From positions 1-36,814 of the forward strand of contig JAQVBQ010000017.1 of assembly GCA_028690215.1 (NCBI GenBank): a stretch of 36,814 bases of DNA, in the 5' to 3' direction. A program made the translations under genes and the position numbers. This document shows positions 7,644 to 15,791 of this stretch, one piece after another; positions within the stretch are counted from its first letter, which is position 1, and every line of letters begins with the position of its first letter. The notes beneath the pieces were generated by a model. That model was not told the origin of the DNA and did no database searches. It was given only the letters and a program-made list of their open reading frames with translations. Source of the DNA: Bacteroidales bacterium (GTDB lineage: Bacteria > Bacteroidota > Bacteroidia > Bacteroidales > UBA932).

Positions 7644-9838
7644 TTTCCTATTTCAGAGATAAACTTGATCCTTACAAGACGGATCTCTTCCTCTGTATAG
7701 TTACGACCAAGCTCATCCACCGCCTCCTTCAGGGAATCGGTGGATGCTTCTGTCTTGAAGTATTCGTAAATGTCATCTACCTTGTCATCATCCACTGTTT
7801 GCCTGATGTAATAGTCGATATTGAGTTTCGTTCCTGAGTTGACAATGGATTCAATCTCATCCAGCAGATCGTTCATCTCCATATTCTTGGCATCTGCAAT
7901 ATCCTCAAGTGAGAGCTTCCTGTCTATGCTGGTGATTATGAATACCTTGTTAATAGATTTGTTCACCACACTCTTGACTACCAGATCTAACGGTCTATCT
8001 ATCTCGTTTTCGGCAACATACTTAGAGATAAGATCTATAAAGTCCTTCCCGAACTTCTTTGCCTTTCCCTCTCCGACACCCTGGCAATTTTTAAGTTCAT
8101 CCAGAGTTACGGGATATTGAATTGACATATCCTCCAGCGAAGGATCATTGAAAATGACGAATGGAGGCAGGTTTAACCTTTTTGACATTGAAGAGCGAAG
8201 ATCTTTAAGCATCGAGAGAAGAGTTGCATCTCCTCCTCCACCGCCGGCCTTACTCCCCGGGGTAACAATTTCGTCTCCCTCGTCAGTATCCAGAAACTCT
8301 CTGTCTTCTGTAAGCATTATTGATGTAGGGTTTTCAAGGAACCTTATACCCTGTTCCGTACAAGACAGTAAGCCATACCTCTCAATATCCTTGTCAATCA
8401 GATGGTGAATAAGCGCCTGTCTGATGACTGCCATCCAGAATCGAATACCTTTCGAGCTCCCTATGCCGAAAAGTTCATGGTGATGGTGGTTGTAGGACTT
8501 AATGATTGAATTGTTCACCCCGGCCAATATGTTGGCAATGTGTTCTGCCTTGAATTGCTCCTTCATGCCTGAGATAAGGTCGAGAACAAGAAGAACATCC
8601 TCCTTACCTTCAAACTGTTTTTTAGGGTAGAGGCAATTATCACATGATCCGCAATTCTCCTGAGTATAGTCTTCCCCGAAATAGTTCAGGAGCACTTTCC
8701 TGCGGCAGAGATTAGATTCTGCATATGAAACAGTTTCCATCAGAAGGTGTTTCCCTATCTCCTGTTCTGAAATCAGTTTTCCCTGCATGAACTTCTCAAG
8801 TTTCTGGATATCCTTGTATGAATAGAAAGCAATGCATTGACCCTCTCCACCGTCTCTTCCGGAGCGTCCTGTCTCCTGATAATAACCCTCAAGGCTCTTT
8901 GGAATATCATAGTGGATCACAAATCTTACATCCGGTTTGTCAATACCCATACCAAAAGCAATGGTGGCTACTATAACCTCAGCCTCCTCCATCAGGAATC
9001 TGTCCTGATTAGAAGCCCTTGTATTGGCATCAAGGCCTGCATGATAAGGCAAGGCCTTTATGCCGTTCACTACAAGCAGCTCCGCAACATCCTCAACTTT
9101 TTTTCTGCTGAGACAATATATGATGCCTGACTTGCCCTGGTTGGATTTTATGAATTTTATTATCTCCTTGTCTATATTGACCTTGGGGCGAATTTCATAA
9201 TAGAGGTTTGGCCTGTTGAATGAAGATTTGAACACTCTGGCTCCCAGCATATCCAGATTCTTCTGAATATCATGCTGCACCTTAGGTGTTGCTGTAGCTG
9301 TAAGTGCTATTAGCGGGGCGACACCTATCTCATTGACAATCGGGTTAATCCTTCTATATTCCGGCCTGAAATCGTGTCCCCATTCAGATATGCAATGTGC
9401 CTCATCCACGGCATAAAATGATATCTTTATCTGTTTGAGTAGTTGTATATTCTCCTCTTTAGTAAGAGATTCGGGGGCAACATACAACAACTTAGTATTT
9501 CCAGCCAGTAGGTCATCCCTGACCTCCTGCAACTGGGCCTTTGTCAATGAGGAGTTCAGGAAATGGGCGATCCCATCCCTCTCCTCAACAAACCCTCTGA
9601 TGGCATCAACCTGATTCTTCATCAATGCTATCAATGGGGAAATTATTATGGCGGTACCATCCATCACAAGAGCCGGCAGCTGATAGCACAGAGATTTGCC
9701 CCCACCTGTAGGCATAAGGACAAATGCATCTCCTCCGTTAATGAGATGCATAATAATCTCTTCTTGTGGACCCTTGAAGGAGTTAAAACCGAAGAATGTC
9801 TTTAACTGTTCATGCAAAAATTCAGAAGTAATTTGCAT
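7640..9838 (-). CDS. recQ: ATP-dependent DNA helicase RecQ
   Basis: A 732-residue 3'-5' DNA helicase for recombination and fork repair. Visible parts are Walker A PTGGGKS (43-49), the DEAH box at 145-148 followed by CISEWGHDFRPEY, the motif VI region YYQETGRSGRDG, and the RecQ zinc-binding region with Cys in NLCRRK and the CGSCDNC cluster. Then come a winged-helix (RQC) region and an HRDC domain (roughly 545-615, NLPPFVIFNDPSL...CQGVGEGKAKKFG). About 110 extra residues follow HRDC, giving a longer tail than E. coli RecQ; such tails are common in Bacteroidota. A run of five glycines (SKAGGGGGDA) links RQC and HRDC. It converges on the glutamine synthetase gene with a four-base overlap. Confidence 0.95.
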   Translation of the reverse strand: MQITSEFLHEQLKTFFGFNSFKGPQEEIIMHLINGGDAFVLMPTGGGKSLCYQLPALVMDGTAIIISPLIALMKNQVDAIRGFVEERDGIAHFLNSSLTKAQLQEVRDDLLAGNTKLLYVAPESLTKEENIQLLKQIKISFYAVDEAHCISEWGHDFRPEYRRINPIVNEIGVAPLIALTATATPKVQHDIQKNLDMLGARVFKSSFNRPNLYYEIRPKVNIDKEIIKFIKSNQGKSGIIYCLSRKKVEDVAELLVVNGIKALPYHAGLDANTRASNQDRFLMEEAEVIVATIAFGMGIDKPDVRFVIHYDIPKSLEGYYQETGRSGRDGGEGQCIAFYSYKDIQKLEKFMQGKLISEQEIGKHLLMETVSYAESNLCRRKVLLNYFGEDYTQENCGSCDNCLYPKKQFEGKEDVLLVLDLISGMKEQFKAEHIANILAGVNNSIIKSYNHHHHELFGIGSSKGIRFWMAVIRQALIHHLIDKDIERYGLLSCTEQGIRFLENPTSIMLTEDREFLDTDEGDEIVTPGSKAGGGGGDATLLSMLKDLRSSMSKRLNLPPFVIFNDPSLEDMSIQYPVTLDELKNCQGVGEGKAKKFGKDFIDLISKYVAENEIDRPLDLVVKSVVNKSINKVFIITSIDRKLSLEDIADAKNMEMNDLLDEIESIVNSGTKLNIDYYIRQTVDDDKVDDIYEYFKTEASTDSLKEAVDELGRNYTEEEIRLVRIKFISEIGN

Positions 9839-9883
9839 ATAATAAAATAAGGAATAAATATCTAAAAAATGAACAAAATAAGT

Positions 9884-9891
9884 TACCTTTG
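9884..9891 (+). promoter_or_regulatory. -7 promoter box upstream of kpsF
   Basis: TACCTTTG is a perfect TAnnTTTG box, followed by C and, five bases on, by TA, as in strong Bacteroides promoters. No TTTG is seen at the -33 distance. It lies 42 bases before the ATG of kpsF, giving a leader of about 35 bases. It probably drives the five-gene operon 9934-14396. Confidence 0.45.
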
Positions 9892-9933
9892 CAATACTAA
9901 GTTATCCATTAGTTTTTTCATCTCAAAATTTTT

Positions 9934-10905
9934 ATGACTATTTCAAGAGAGGAACTATCAAATATAGCACAGGAGGTTGTCAGGAAGGAGGCGGCAGCGG
10001 TTGCAAGGCTATCAGGGTTCATAGATGAACAGTTCATAAGTGCATTAGAACTCATTTTCAACAGTAAAGGAAGGTTAATTATAACAGGAATAGGCAAGAG
10101 TGCAATTATAGCCAATAAAGTAGTGGCAACTCTTAATTCCACAGGCACTCCGGCAGTTTTCATGCATGCAGCAGATGCTATCCACGGAGATCTTGGCATC
10201 ATACAAAAAGATGATATTGTACTGTGTCTGTCAAAAAGCGGCAACACTGCAGAGATAAAAGTTCTTGTACCATGGATAAAGAAGATGGGAAACAAGATTA
10301 TCGGCATGGTTTCCGACACAAATTCATTTCTTGCTCAACATTCTGATTTTATAATTAAAGCATCTGTTGACTCTGAAGCGTGTCCCAACAACCTCGCTCC
10401 TACCTCAAGCACTACTGCACAGTTGGTTATGGGCGACGCATTAGCCGTTTGTCTGCTGAAAATGAGAGGTTTTTCGCAGGAAGATTTTGCAAGAGTGCAC
10501 CCGGGCGGATCACTCGGCAAGAAGCTCTATACAAGAGTTTCTGACATAATAGACAGAGCTGTCCGGCCTATGGTTAAGGAAGACGACAGTATACAGAATA
10601 CCATTTTAAACATATCTGCAAACAGGCTTGGTGCAACAGTCGTACTACATGACAATGGTGATATTGCTGGTATAATAACAGATGGTGATGTCAGAAGGAT
10701 GGTTGAGAAAGGAACAAGCATACATTCACTGAGAGCAAGAGATATTATGTCATCCAACCCTAAACAGGTGGAATCAGACGAGTTGGCTGTAAATGCATTT
10801 AATATGATGGAACAGAACAAAATTACCTCTCTGGTTGTTCTTGAAAAAGGAAAATATATAGGACTAGTACATATACACGATATTTTAAGAGAAGGCATTG
10901 TATGA
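9934..10905 (+). CDS. kdsD: Arabinose-5-phosphate isomerase (KpsF/KdsD/GutQ family)
   Basis: A 323-residue cytoplasmic isomerase converting D-ribulose 5-phosphate to D-arabinose 5-phosphate, the first step of Kdo synthesis for lipopolysaccharide. It has an N-terminal SIS sugar-phosphate domain (about 35-170) with GKSAIIA, HAADAIHGDLG, LCLSKSGNTAE, SEACPNNLAPTSSTTA and the conserved RVHPGG, followed by two CBS domains (about 200-260 and 268-323) with DGDVRR near the end of the first. Domain order and length match the family. First gene of a plus-strand operon; its TGA overlaps the ATG of the next gene in ATGA, which suggests coupled translation. The E. coli paralogue GutQ has the same activity, so the symbol is by function. 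Confidence 0.92.
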   Translation: MTISREELSNIAQEVVRKEAAAVARLSGFIDEQFISALELIFNSKGRLIITGIGKSAIIANKVVATLNSTGTPAVFMHAADAIHGDLGIIQKDDIVLCLSKSGNTAEIKVLVPWIKKMGNKIIGMVSDTNSFLAQHSDFIIKASVDSEACPNNLAPTSSTTAQLVMGDALAVCLLKMRGFSQEDFARVHPGGSLGKKLYTRVSDIIDRAVRPMVKEDDSIQNTILNISANRLGATVVLHDNGDIAGIITDGDVRRMVEKGTSIHSLRARDIMSSNPKQVESDELAVNAFNMMEQNKITSLVVLEKGKYIGLVHIHDILREGIV

Positions 10906-11933
10906 CAGAATTCAACCCAAATGAGATAGGAATGGCCAACGGCAATTTTTTTGCCTTGCCATACTCGCCTCAACAATCTGAGATAGTTCTTGTGTCTGTC
11001 CCTTGGGATGTTACAACATCATATCGTCCCGGCACAAGTAAAGGACCTGAAGCAATTCTTGAAGCATCTGTACAGGTTGATCTTTTTGACCCGAATGTTG
11101 AGAAGGCATGGGAGATAAAAATCGGCACTATTCCGGAAGATCCCTCAATCAAGAAGGAGAACCGAAAATTAAGAAAAATTGCCGAAAAGGTTATTGAGCA
11201 CCTTGAAAAAGGCGAGTCAGGAGAAACATTAAGTGAAGATATAAAGATTGTAAACGAAGCATCTGCCGAATTAAACAGAAAGGTTTACGAAACTTGCGGA
11301 AAGTATATTTCCGAAGGGCGTTTCGTTGGAGTTGTCGGAGGTGACCACAGTATCCCTCTCGGGAACATGAAAGCAGTGGCAGACAAGCATGATGATTTCG
11401 GCATACTTCATATTGATGCACATGCTGACCTGAGGGTAGCTTATGAAGGTTTCAGGTATTCTCACGCCTCAATCATGTACAACGCTCTTAACGAGATACC
11501 CCAGATATCACAGCTCACACAGGTGGGCGTGAGGGATTTTTGCCAGGAAGAGGCTGACTTCATAAATCATGACCCAAGAATCCGCTGCTATACAGATATG
11601 GAGATAAGGCAAAACGGCTTCGATGGTAAAAGTTGGAAGAGACAGTGCGAGGAGATTATCGCATCACTCCCAGCATCAGTATATATCAGTTTTGACATTG
11701 ACGGGCTCTCTCCCGATTTATGCCCTAACACAGGCACCCCTGTTCCCGGAGGTCTAAGCTTCAGAGAGGTAGACTACATGTTGCATATGTTGGCAACATC
11801 CAACAAGAAAATTATCGGATTTGATCTTTGCGAGGTGTCACCTGGCAGCGATAACGAATGGGATGCAAATGTAGGCTCAAGGATCCTTTACAAAATGTGT
11901 ATATATTCAAAACTTAACTTCAAAAACAGATAA
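10902..11933 (+). CDS. Ureohydrolase of the arginase/agmatinase/formimidoylglutamase family
   Basis: A 343-residue binuclear manganese hydrolase. The metal ligands are all visible: GGDHS, HIDAHADLR and SFDIDGLSPD, followed by the conserved PGGLSFRE and FDLCEVSPG segments. The fold hydrolyses a guanidino or formimino group, producing urea or formamide. Which of arginine, agmatine, guanidinobutyrate or N-formimidoyl-glutamate is the substrate cannot be settled; no histidine-degradation (hut) or polyamine genes lie beside it. A region of about 25 residues (KGESGETLSEDIKIV...) between the N-terminal strand and GGDHS is charged and may be a surface insertion. It overlaps kdsD by four bases. Confidence 0.85.
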   Translation: MTEFNPNEIGMANGNFFALPYSPQQSEIVLVSVPWDVTTSYRPGTSKGPEAILEASVQVDLFDPNVEKAWEIKIGTIPEDPSIKKENRKLRKIAEKVIEHLEKGESGETLSEDIKIVNEASAELNRKVYETCGKYISEGRFVGVVGGDHSIPLGNMKAVADKHDDFGILHIDAHADLRVAYEGFRYSHASIMYNALNEIPQISQLTQVGVRDFCQEEADFINHDPRIRCYTDMEIRQNGFDGKSWKRQCEEIIASLPASVYISFDIDGLSPDLCPNTGTPVPGGLSFREVDYMLHMLATSNKKIIGFDLCEVSPGSDNEWDANVGSRILYKMCIYSKLNFKNR

Positions 11934-11942
11934 AAAACATTG

Positions 11943-13277
11943 ATGAGCCACATTCTGACTCGACCAAAGCTCGGCAGACAATTTAGTATGCCGGACATCT
12001 TCACATCATTTTTCAAGAATCAGTCAAACGGAGGAATTATTCTCCTCATTTCTGCACTGATAGCAATAGCTGCAGCCAATATCGAATCTTTAAAACCTCT
12101 GGGAGAACTTTGGGAGAAACATCTCAGCATCTCTTTAGGCCGGTTTTCTCTTGACATGTCCCTTTTGCATTGGATCAATGATGGCCTTATGGTTGTTTTT
12201 TTCTTTGTCGTAGGTCTTGAAATCAAGAGAGAGATGTCTGCGGGAGAGCTCTCTTCCGTTAAGCACGCGGCTCTTCCAATAATAGCGGCAGTAGGAGGAA
12301 TGCTTTTTCCTGCTCTCTTCTACTCCATTTTTAATTATGGAACTCCAAGCCAGAACGGCTGGGGGATACCAATGGCTACAGATATAGCTTTTGCTATAGG
12401 TATACTCTCACTGATGAGTAAGCGTGTACCTCTTTCTATAAAGGTATTTCTCACCGCTCTTGCCATAGTAGATGACCTTGGTGCAATAATAGTTCTTGCT
12501 CTTTTTTATCCGACACACGCAATCAACTTCGAGCTGCTTCTCTATGCAGCAGGAGTTTTGGCGCTGCTTTTCACATTTAACAGGATGAATATTCAGAAAG
12601 CAGCACTTTATATTATTCCCGGCATAGCACTATGGCTGCTGATTTTAGGCTCAGGTCTTCATGCAACAGTGGCTGGAGTATTGCTTGCCATGACTATTCC
12701 GGGCAATACAAGTATTAATAAGAACCGATTCTACAATCAACATTGGCATCTTTTGCAGCTATTCCAGTCAGCAGGAAAGGAGAATGTGGACATTCTGGCC
12801 TGTCACAAACAAAAGGAGATTATTGACAATATGCATACAAATCTGAGGCATATAAATCCCCTGATGAATCGTTTTGAACGGGCCGCAACTCCAATAGCCA
12901 CATTTATTATTATTCCCCTGTTTGCTCTCGCAAATGCAGGAGTGGAGTTCTCGACTGATTTATTGCAGACATTCCCTGCCCTCTCAAAGGGTATATTCTT
13001 TGGCCTGCTCTTGGGTAAACCTGTCGGAATATTCCTCTCATCATACATCGCTTGCAAGCTAGGTATAGCAGAGTTACCAAAGGGAGCTGACTGGAAACTT
13101 ATATTTTCAGTAGGAATAATTGCGGGAATTGGATTTACAATGTCTATCTTTATCGATAATTTGGCTTTTGATACCCCAGAACTAGTGGAAACCGGCAAGG
13201 CTGCAATATTGATTACATCCTTTGCTGCTGCAGTTATAGGTTCATTGGCCATATACCTGACAACAAGAAATAAATAA
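11943..13277 (+). CDS. nhaA: Na+/H+ antiporter NhaA
   Basis: A 444-residue inner-membrane antiporter exporting sodium in exchange for protons, with about twelve hydrophobic helices. Key segments are WINDGLMVVFFFVVGLEIKRE (near 77), PMATDIAFAIG with the crossing-point Thr-Asp (146-147) and ALAIVDDLGAI with the paired aspartates D177 and D178, equivalent to E. coli D163 and D164. The E. coli pH sensor region is less conserved here. A TTG three bases upstream is also in frame; the ATG at 11943 is the better start. It lies nine bases after the ureohydrolase stop, in the same operon. Confidence 0.95.
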   Translation: MSHILTRPKLGRQFSMPDIFTSFFKNQSNGGIILLISALIAIAAANIESLKPLGELWEKHLSISLGRFSLDMSLLHWINDGLMVVFFFVVGLEIKREMSAGELSSVKHAALPIIAAVGGMLFPALFYSIFNYGTPSQNGWGIPMATDIAFAIGILSLMSKRVPLSIKVFLTALAIVDDLGAIIVLALFYPTHAINFELLLYAAGVLALLFTFNRMNIQKAALYIIPGIALWLLILGSGLHATVAGVLLAMTIPGNTSINKNRFYNQHWHLLQLFQSAGKENVDILACHKQKEIIDNMHTNLRHINPLMNRFERAATPIATFIIIPLFALANAGVEFSTDLLQTFPALSKGIFFGLLLGKPVGIFLSSYIACKLGIAELPKGADWKLIFSVGIIAGIGFTMSIFIDNLAFDTPELVETGKAAILITSFAAAVIGSLAIYLTTRNK

Positions 13278-13298
13278 CAAACCAAATAAATAAAAAAA

Positions 13299-14027
13299 AT
13301 GAAAACAATTAAATTCCTATCTATCATTGCTCTTGTAGCTCTGATGTCTGTTTCATGTGGCAAGAAACAGGGTGATTCTGCAACTACAGGTATGTCTCAG
13401 GCCACTATTGACTCAGCAAGTTATGCAGTTGGTGTATCTCTAGGTTCAATGGTTAAACAGGCGAACTTCGGAGATTTGAATCTTAAAGAGGTTAACAAAG
13501 CACTTGCTGCTGTTCTTAACGGTGACAGCCTTAAAATGGATGTCATGAAAGCAAATGAGGTTATCCAGGCTTATGCTGCCAAGAGACAAGAGTTCATTGG
13601 TGCCGAGAACAAGGCAAAAGGTGAAGAGTTCCTTAAAGCTAACGGCACAAAGGACAGCGTTGTTACAACAGCATCAGGTCTTCAGTATATAATCGTAAAT
13701 CCTGGTTCAGCTGTGAAACCTGTAGAGATTGACACAGTACAGGTAAACTATGTTGGTACTCTTATTGACGGTACTGAATTTGACTCTTCATACAAAAGAG
13801 GCGAACCTGTTAAATTCCCTCTCAACGGAGTTATCAAAGGTTGGATCGAAGGTATTCAGCTAATCGGCGAAGGTGGCAAGATCAAACTCTTTATCCCTTC
13901 AGAACTTGCTTACGGTGCACAGCAGGCAGGCCCACAGATAGGTCCTAACTCAACACTCATATTCACAGTAGAACTTTTGAAGGTGTCTGCAGGCAAACCT
14001 GTTGATACAGCTGTTCCTGCAAAATAA
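13299..14027 (+). CDS. FKBP-type peptidyl-prolyl isomerase, lipoprotein
   Basis: A 242-residue lipoprotein with a signal peptide ending in the lipobox LMSVSC (Cys20), so it should be anchored in the envelope facing the periplasm. After a linker comes an FKBP N-terminal dimerisation region (about 33-115, helical) and the FKBP catalytic domain (about 140-235), with VNYVGTLIDGTEFDSS, GWIEGIQLIGEGGK and SELAYGAQ, the usual active-site neighbourhood. It is similar in layout to FkpA and Mip and probably helps proline-limited folding of exported proteins. Twenty-one A-rich bases separate it from nhaA, which fits one transcript. Confidence 0.92.
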   Translation: MKTIKFLSIIALVALMSVSCGKKQGDSATTGMSQATIDSASYAVGVSLGSMVKQANFGDLNLKEVNKALAAVLNGDSLKMDVMKANEVIQAYAAKRQEFIGAENKAKGEEFLKANGTKDSVVTTASGLQYIIVNPGSAVKPVEIDTVQVNYVGTLIDGTEFDSSYKRGEPVKFPLNGVIKGWIEGIQLIGEGGKIKLFIPSELAYGAQQAGPQIGPNSTLIFTVELLKVSAGKPVDTAVPAK

Positions 14028-14033
14028 TCTGTT

Positions 14034-14396
14034 ATGGCAATAGAAATCATTGGCAAGCTCTTAAAGAAGCTTCCTGTACAATCCGGTTCCTCTGCAAGAG
14101 GCGAATGGAAAAAGCAGGAGTTCATTATTGAAACTCAGGAGACATACTCCAAAAAAATCTGTATGAATGTCTGGGGTGCGGAAAGTGTATCTGATCTGGC
14201 CCGTTTTTCTGAAGGTGACACTCTTAAGGTTTCTGTAAATATAGAATCCAGAGAGTACAACCAAAGATGGTATACAGATATTCGTGCATGGAGGATTGAA
14301 AAGGGTGCAGGAGATAACACACCTGCCCAGAATATTTCTGAAACTGATACGGGTGTGGGATTTAATGCTGAAGAAGCCGATGATCTTCCATTCTAA
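14034..14396 (+). CDS. DUF3127 family protein, OB-fold-like
   Basis: A 120-residue protein matching the Bacteroidota family DUF3127: an N-terminal beta-rich domain starting EIIGKLLKKLPVQSG, then KQEFIIETQETY, NVWG and the strand pair RFSEGDTLKVSVNIESREYNQR-type ending with WYTDIRAWRIE. The pattern of strands and the acidic tail ending in DDLPF resemble single-stranded-DNA-binding proteins, whose last residues (DDDIPF) dock partner proteins; this similarity is my own reading and DNA binding is not proven. Last gene of the plus-strand operon, six bases after the FKBP gene, and followed by a strong two-way terminator. Confidence 0.8.
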   Translation: MAIEIIGKLLKKLPVQSGSSARGEWKKQEFIIETQETYSKKICMNVWGAESVSDLARFSEGDTLKVSVNIESREYNQRWYTDIRAWRIEKGAGDNTPAQNISETDTGVGFNAEEADDLPF

Positions 14397-14417
14397 ATCA
14401 GACTGGATATAAAAACG

Positions 14418-14454
14418 AAAAAGCTGTCAAATCTATTTTGGCAGCTTTTTTTTT
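14418..14454. terminator. Two-way intrinsic terminator between DUF3127 gene and miaA
   Basis: A 14-base stem (14418-14431 with 14437-14450, one G-U pair) with the five-base loop TCTAT is followed by T on the plus strand up to 14454. On the minus strand the same hairpin is followed by TTTTTCGTTTTT. It ends both converging operons. The right arm lies inside the miaA coding sequence. Confidence 0.9.
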
Positions 14455-15308
14455 GAGACAGTAGGAACTAGTCCCTCTCTTCTCCACCACGTTATCTGCC
14501 TCTTGGCGTAACGCCTTGTATTTCTCTTAATCAATTCGACGGCCTCATCTAAAGAGCATTTGCCATCTATATAGTCAAACAGCTCGGAGTAGCCTACAGT
14601 TCTGAGAGCAGGACGGTTTCTGAACTGATAAAGTCCCCTCACCTCTTCCAGCAGTCCGTCATTCATCATTAAATCCACCCTTCTATTAATCCTTTCATAG
14701 AGCTCTTCTCTGGGACGGTCGATATATACCTTCTCAATTATAAAATCACGCTTCTTGTCTGTGTTGCTCTTGAAAGAGGAGAATTTCCTGCCAGTCTGCA
14801 AAGTGACCTCAAGTGCTCTCAAAACTCTTTGAGGATTAAGGATATCAATACTGTCATAACTCTCTCTGTCCAAAAGTCTGAGTTCATCTCTAAGTGATCC
14901 CAACCCCTCCATTTTCAAACGATTTGCAAGTAAATCTCTCAATTCCGGATCACTCTTAGGAAAATCATCCATCCCCTTGCACAGGGCATCAACATAGAGC
15001 CCGCTTCCTCCTGCCATTACAAGGTCATCATGGGTTTCAAACAACATGGAAAGAAGGTCCATTGCTTCAACTTCATACTGACCTGCAGTATAGTCTTCGT
15101 GAATTGAGTGCGAAAATATAAAGTAGTGTTTTACGAGATCCAACTGTTCCTTTGTGGGTGGAGCCGTTCCAATCTTAAGTTCTTTATATATCTGGCGGGA
15201 ATCGCATGATATAACAGGCGAGCCAAGAGAGAGGGCAAGCGATATCGCATAATCTGTCTTTCCGGCTGCCGTCGGGCCAACCACTACAACAAGACGTTTA
15301 TCACTCAT
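14433..15308 (-). CDS. miaA: tRNA dimethylallyltransferase MiaA
   Basis: A 291-residue enzyme adding a dimethylallyl group to A37 of tRNAs that read U-starting codons. It shows the P-loop GPTAAGKT (11-18), SCDSRQIYKELKIGTAPP, the HYFIFSHSIHEDYTAGQYE segment, AGGSGLYVDAL, the INRRVDLMM region and the C-terminal RNTRRYAKRQITWWRR motif. The ATG at 15341 is also in frame and would add 11 residues, but starting at 15308 puts the P-loop at the usual distance and gives an eight-base overlap with the upstream gene. The last residues (KKKLPK) are encoded by the arm of the transcription terminator, so the C terminus is probably not under strong protein-level selection. Confidence 0.93.
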   Translation of the reverse strand: MSDKRLVVVVGPTAAGKTDYAISLALSLGSPVISCDSRQIYKELKIGTAPPTKEQLDLVKHYFIFSHSIHEDYTAGQYEVEAMDLLSMLFETHDDLVMAGGSGLYVDALCKGMDDFPKSDPELRDLLANRLKMEGLGSLRDELRLLDRESYDSIDILNPQRVLRALEVTLQTGRKFSSFKSNTDKKRDFIIEKVYIDRPREELYERINRRVDLMMNDGLLEEVRGLYQFRNRPALRTVGYSELFDYIDGKCSLDEAVELIKRNTRRYAKRQITWWRREGLVPTVSKKKLPK

Positions 15309-15768
15309 CTGAATCTTCCTGATAGAGATCCTCTGAGTCATTCATCTCTATCATCTGTTCGAAATCATCGTAATTGTCGGAAAACTGCTCCGGATTCCTA
15401 CCCTTCTCCGCAACCAATCTTGGGTATGAACGCCTCGGTGATTCTTCTTCAGTAGAGAGTAGTTCAAGGCTGATAGCCTTATCTTTGTATATATCATATA
15501 CATACTGAAGCTTAACCTCTCCCTTACCGATGACTTTTTCTAGAGATATTGAATCCATGGCTCCGTCACCAAGATCAAAGAGTCCATACTCACCCTTGAC
15601 CTTTTCAGCGCTGTTCAGACCCCTGAAAACCACCATCTGATCCGGTGCAAAACCCAGATCATTCTGCAAAAAAAGATGCAGAGAGTAGAGAGTCATAGTG
15701 CCACGAATCTCATACTCCCTCATAAAGATCTTGTTTCCTGCAATTGAGGCTTTGAACTTGTAAACCAT
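15301..15768 (-). CDS. Plasmid pRiA4b ORF-3-like protein
   Basis: A 155-residue protein starting MVYKFKASI. Residues of the form REYEIRGTMTLYSLHLFLQNDLGF, the central LQYVYDIYKDKAI and an acidic C-terminal tail (DSEDLYQEDSDE) fit the pRiA4b ORF-3-like family (also called IS1096 TnpR-like), a beta-grasp-like fold of unknown role. Despite that name there is no sign here of a plasmid or insertion sequence; the gene is a normal middle member of a chromosomal operon. The frame continues upstream to a TTG at 15789; the ATG at 15768 is chosen because the family starts with an M-x-Y-x-F/L-like strand. Confidence 0.72.
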   Translation of the reverse strand: MVYKFKASIAGNKIFMREYEIRGTMTLYSLHLFLQNDLGFAPDQMVVFRGLNSAEKVKGEYGLFDLGDGAMDSISLEKVIGKGEVKLQYVYDIYKDKAISLELLSTEEESPRRSYPRLVAEKGRNPEQFSDNYDDFEQMIEMNDSEDLYQEDSDE

Positions 15769-15791
15769 AGCTGAGAATTGTTTATACAAAG

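Noticed and set aside
10527-10976. A 149-codon minus-strand frame across kdsD and the ureohydrolase gene
   Set aside because: Antisense to two coupled genes with clear catalytic motifs; no start context or domain.
12803-13363. A 186-codon open frame on the minus strand across the end of nhaA and start of the FKBP gene
   Set aside because: It is antisense to two well-supported genes, its translation has no recognisable domain, and the plus-strand genes explain the region fully.
15301-15768. Plasmid or insertion-sequence remnant suggested by the pRiA4b ORF-3/IS1096 family name
   Set aside because: No transposase, terminal repeats or target duplication is seen; the gene overlaps miaA in a normal operon.
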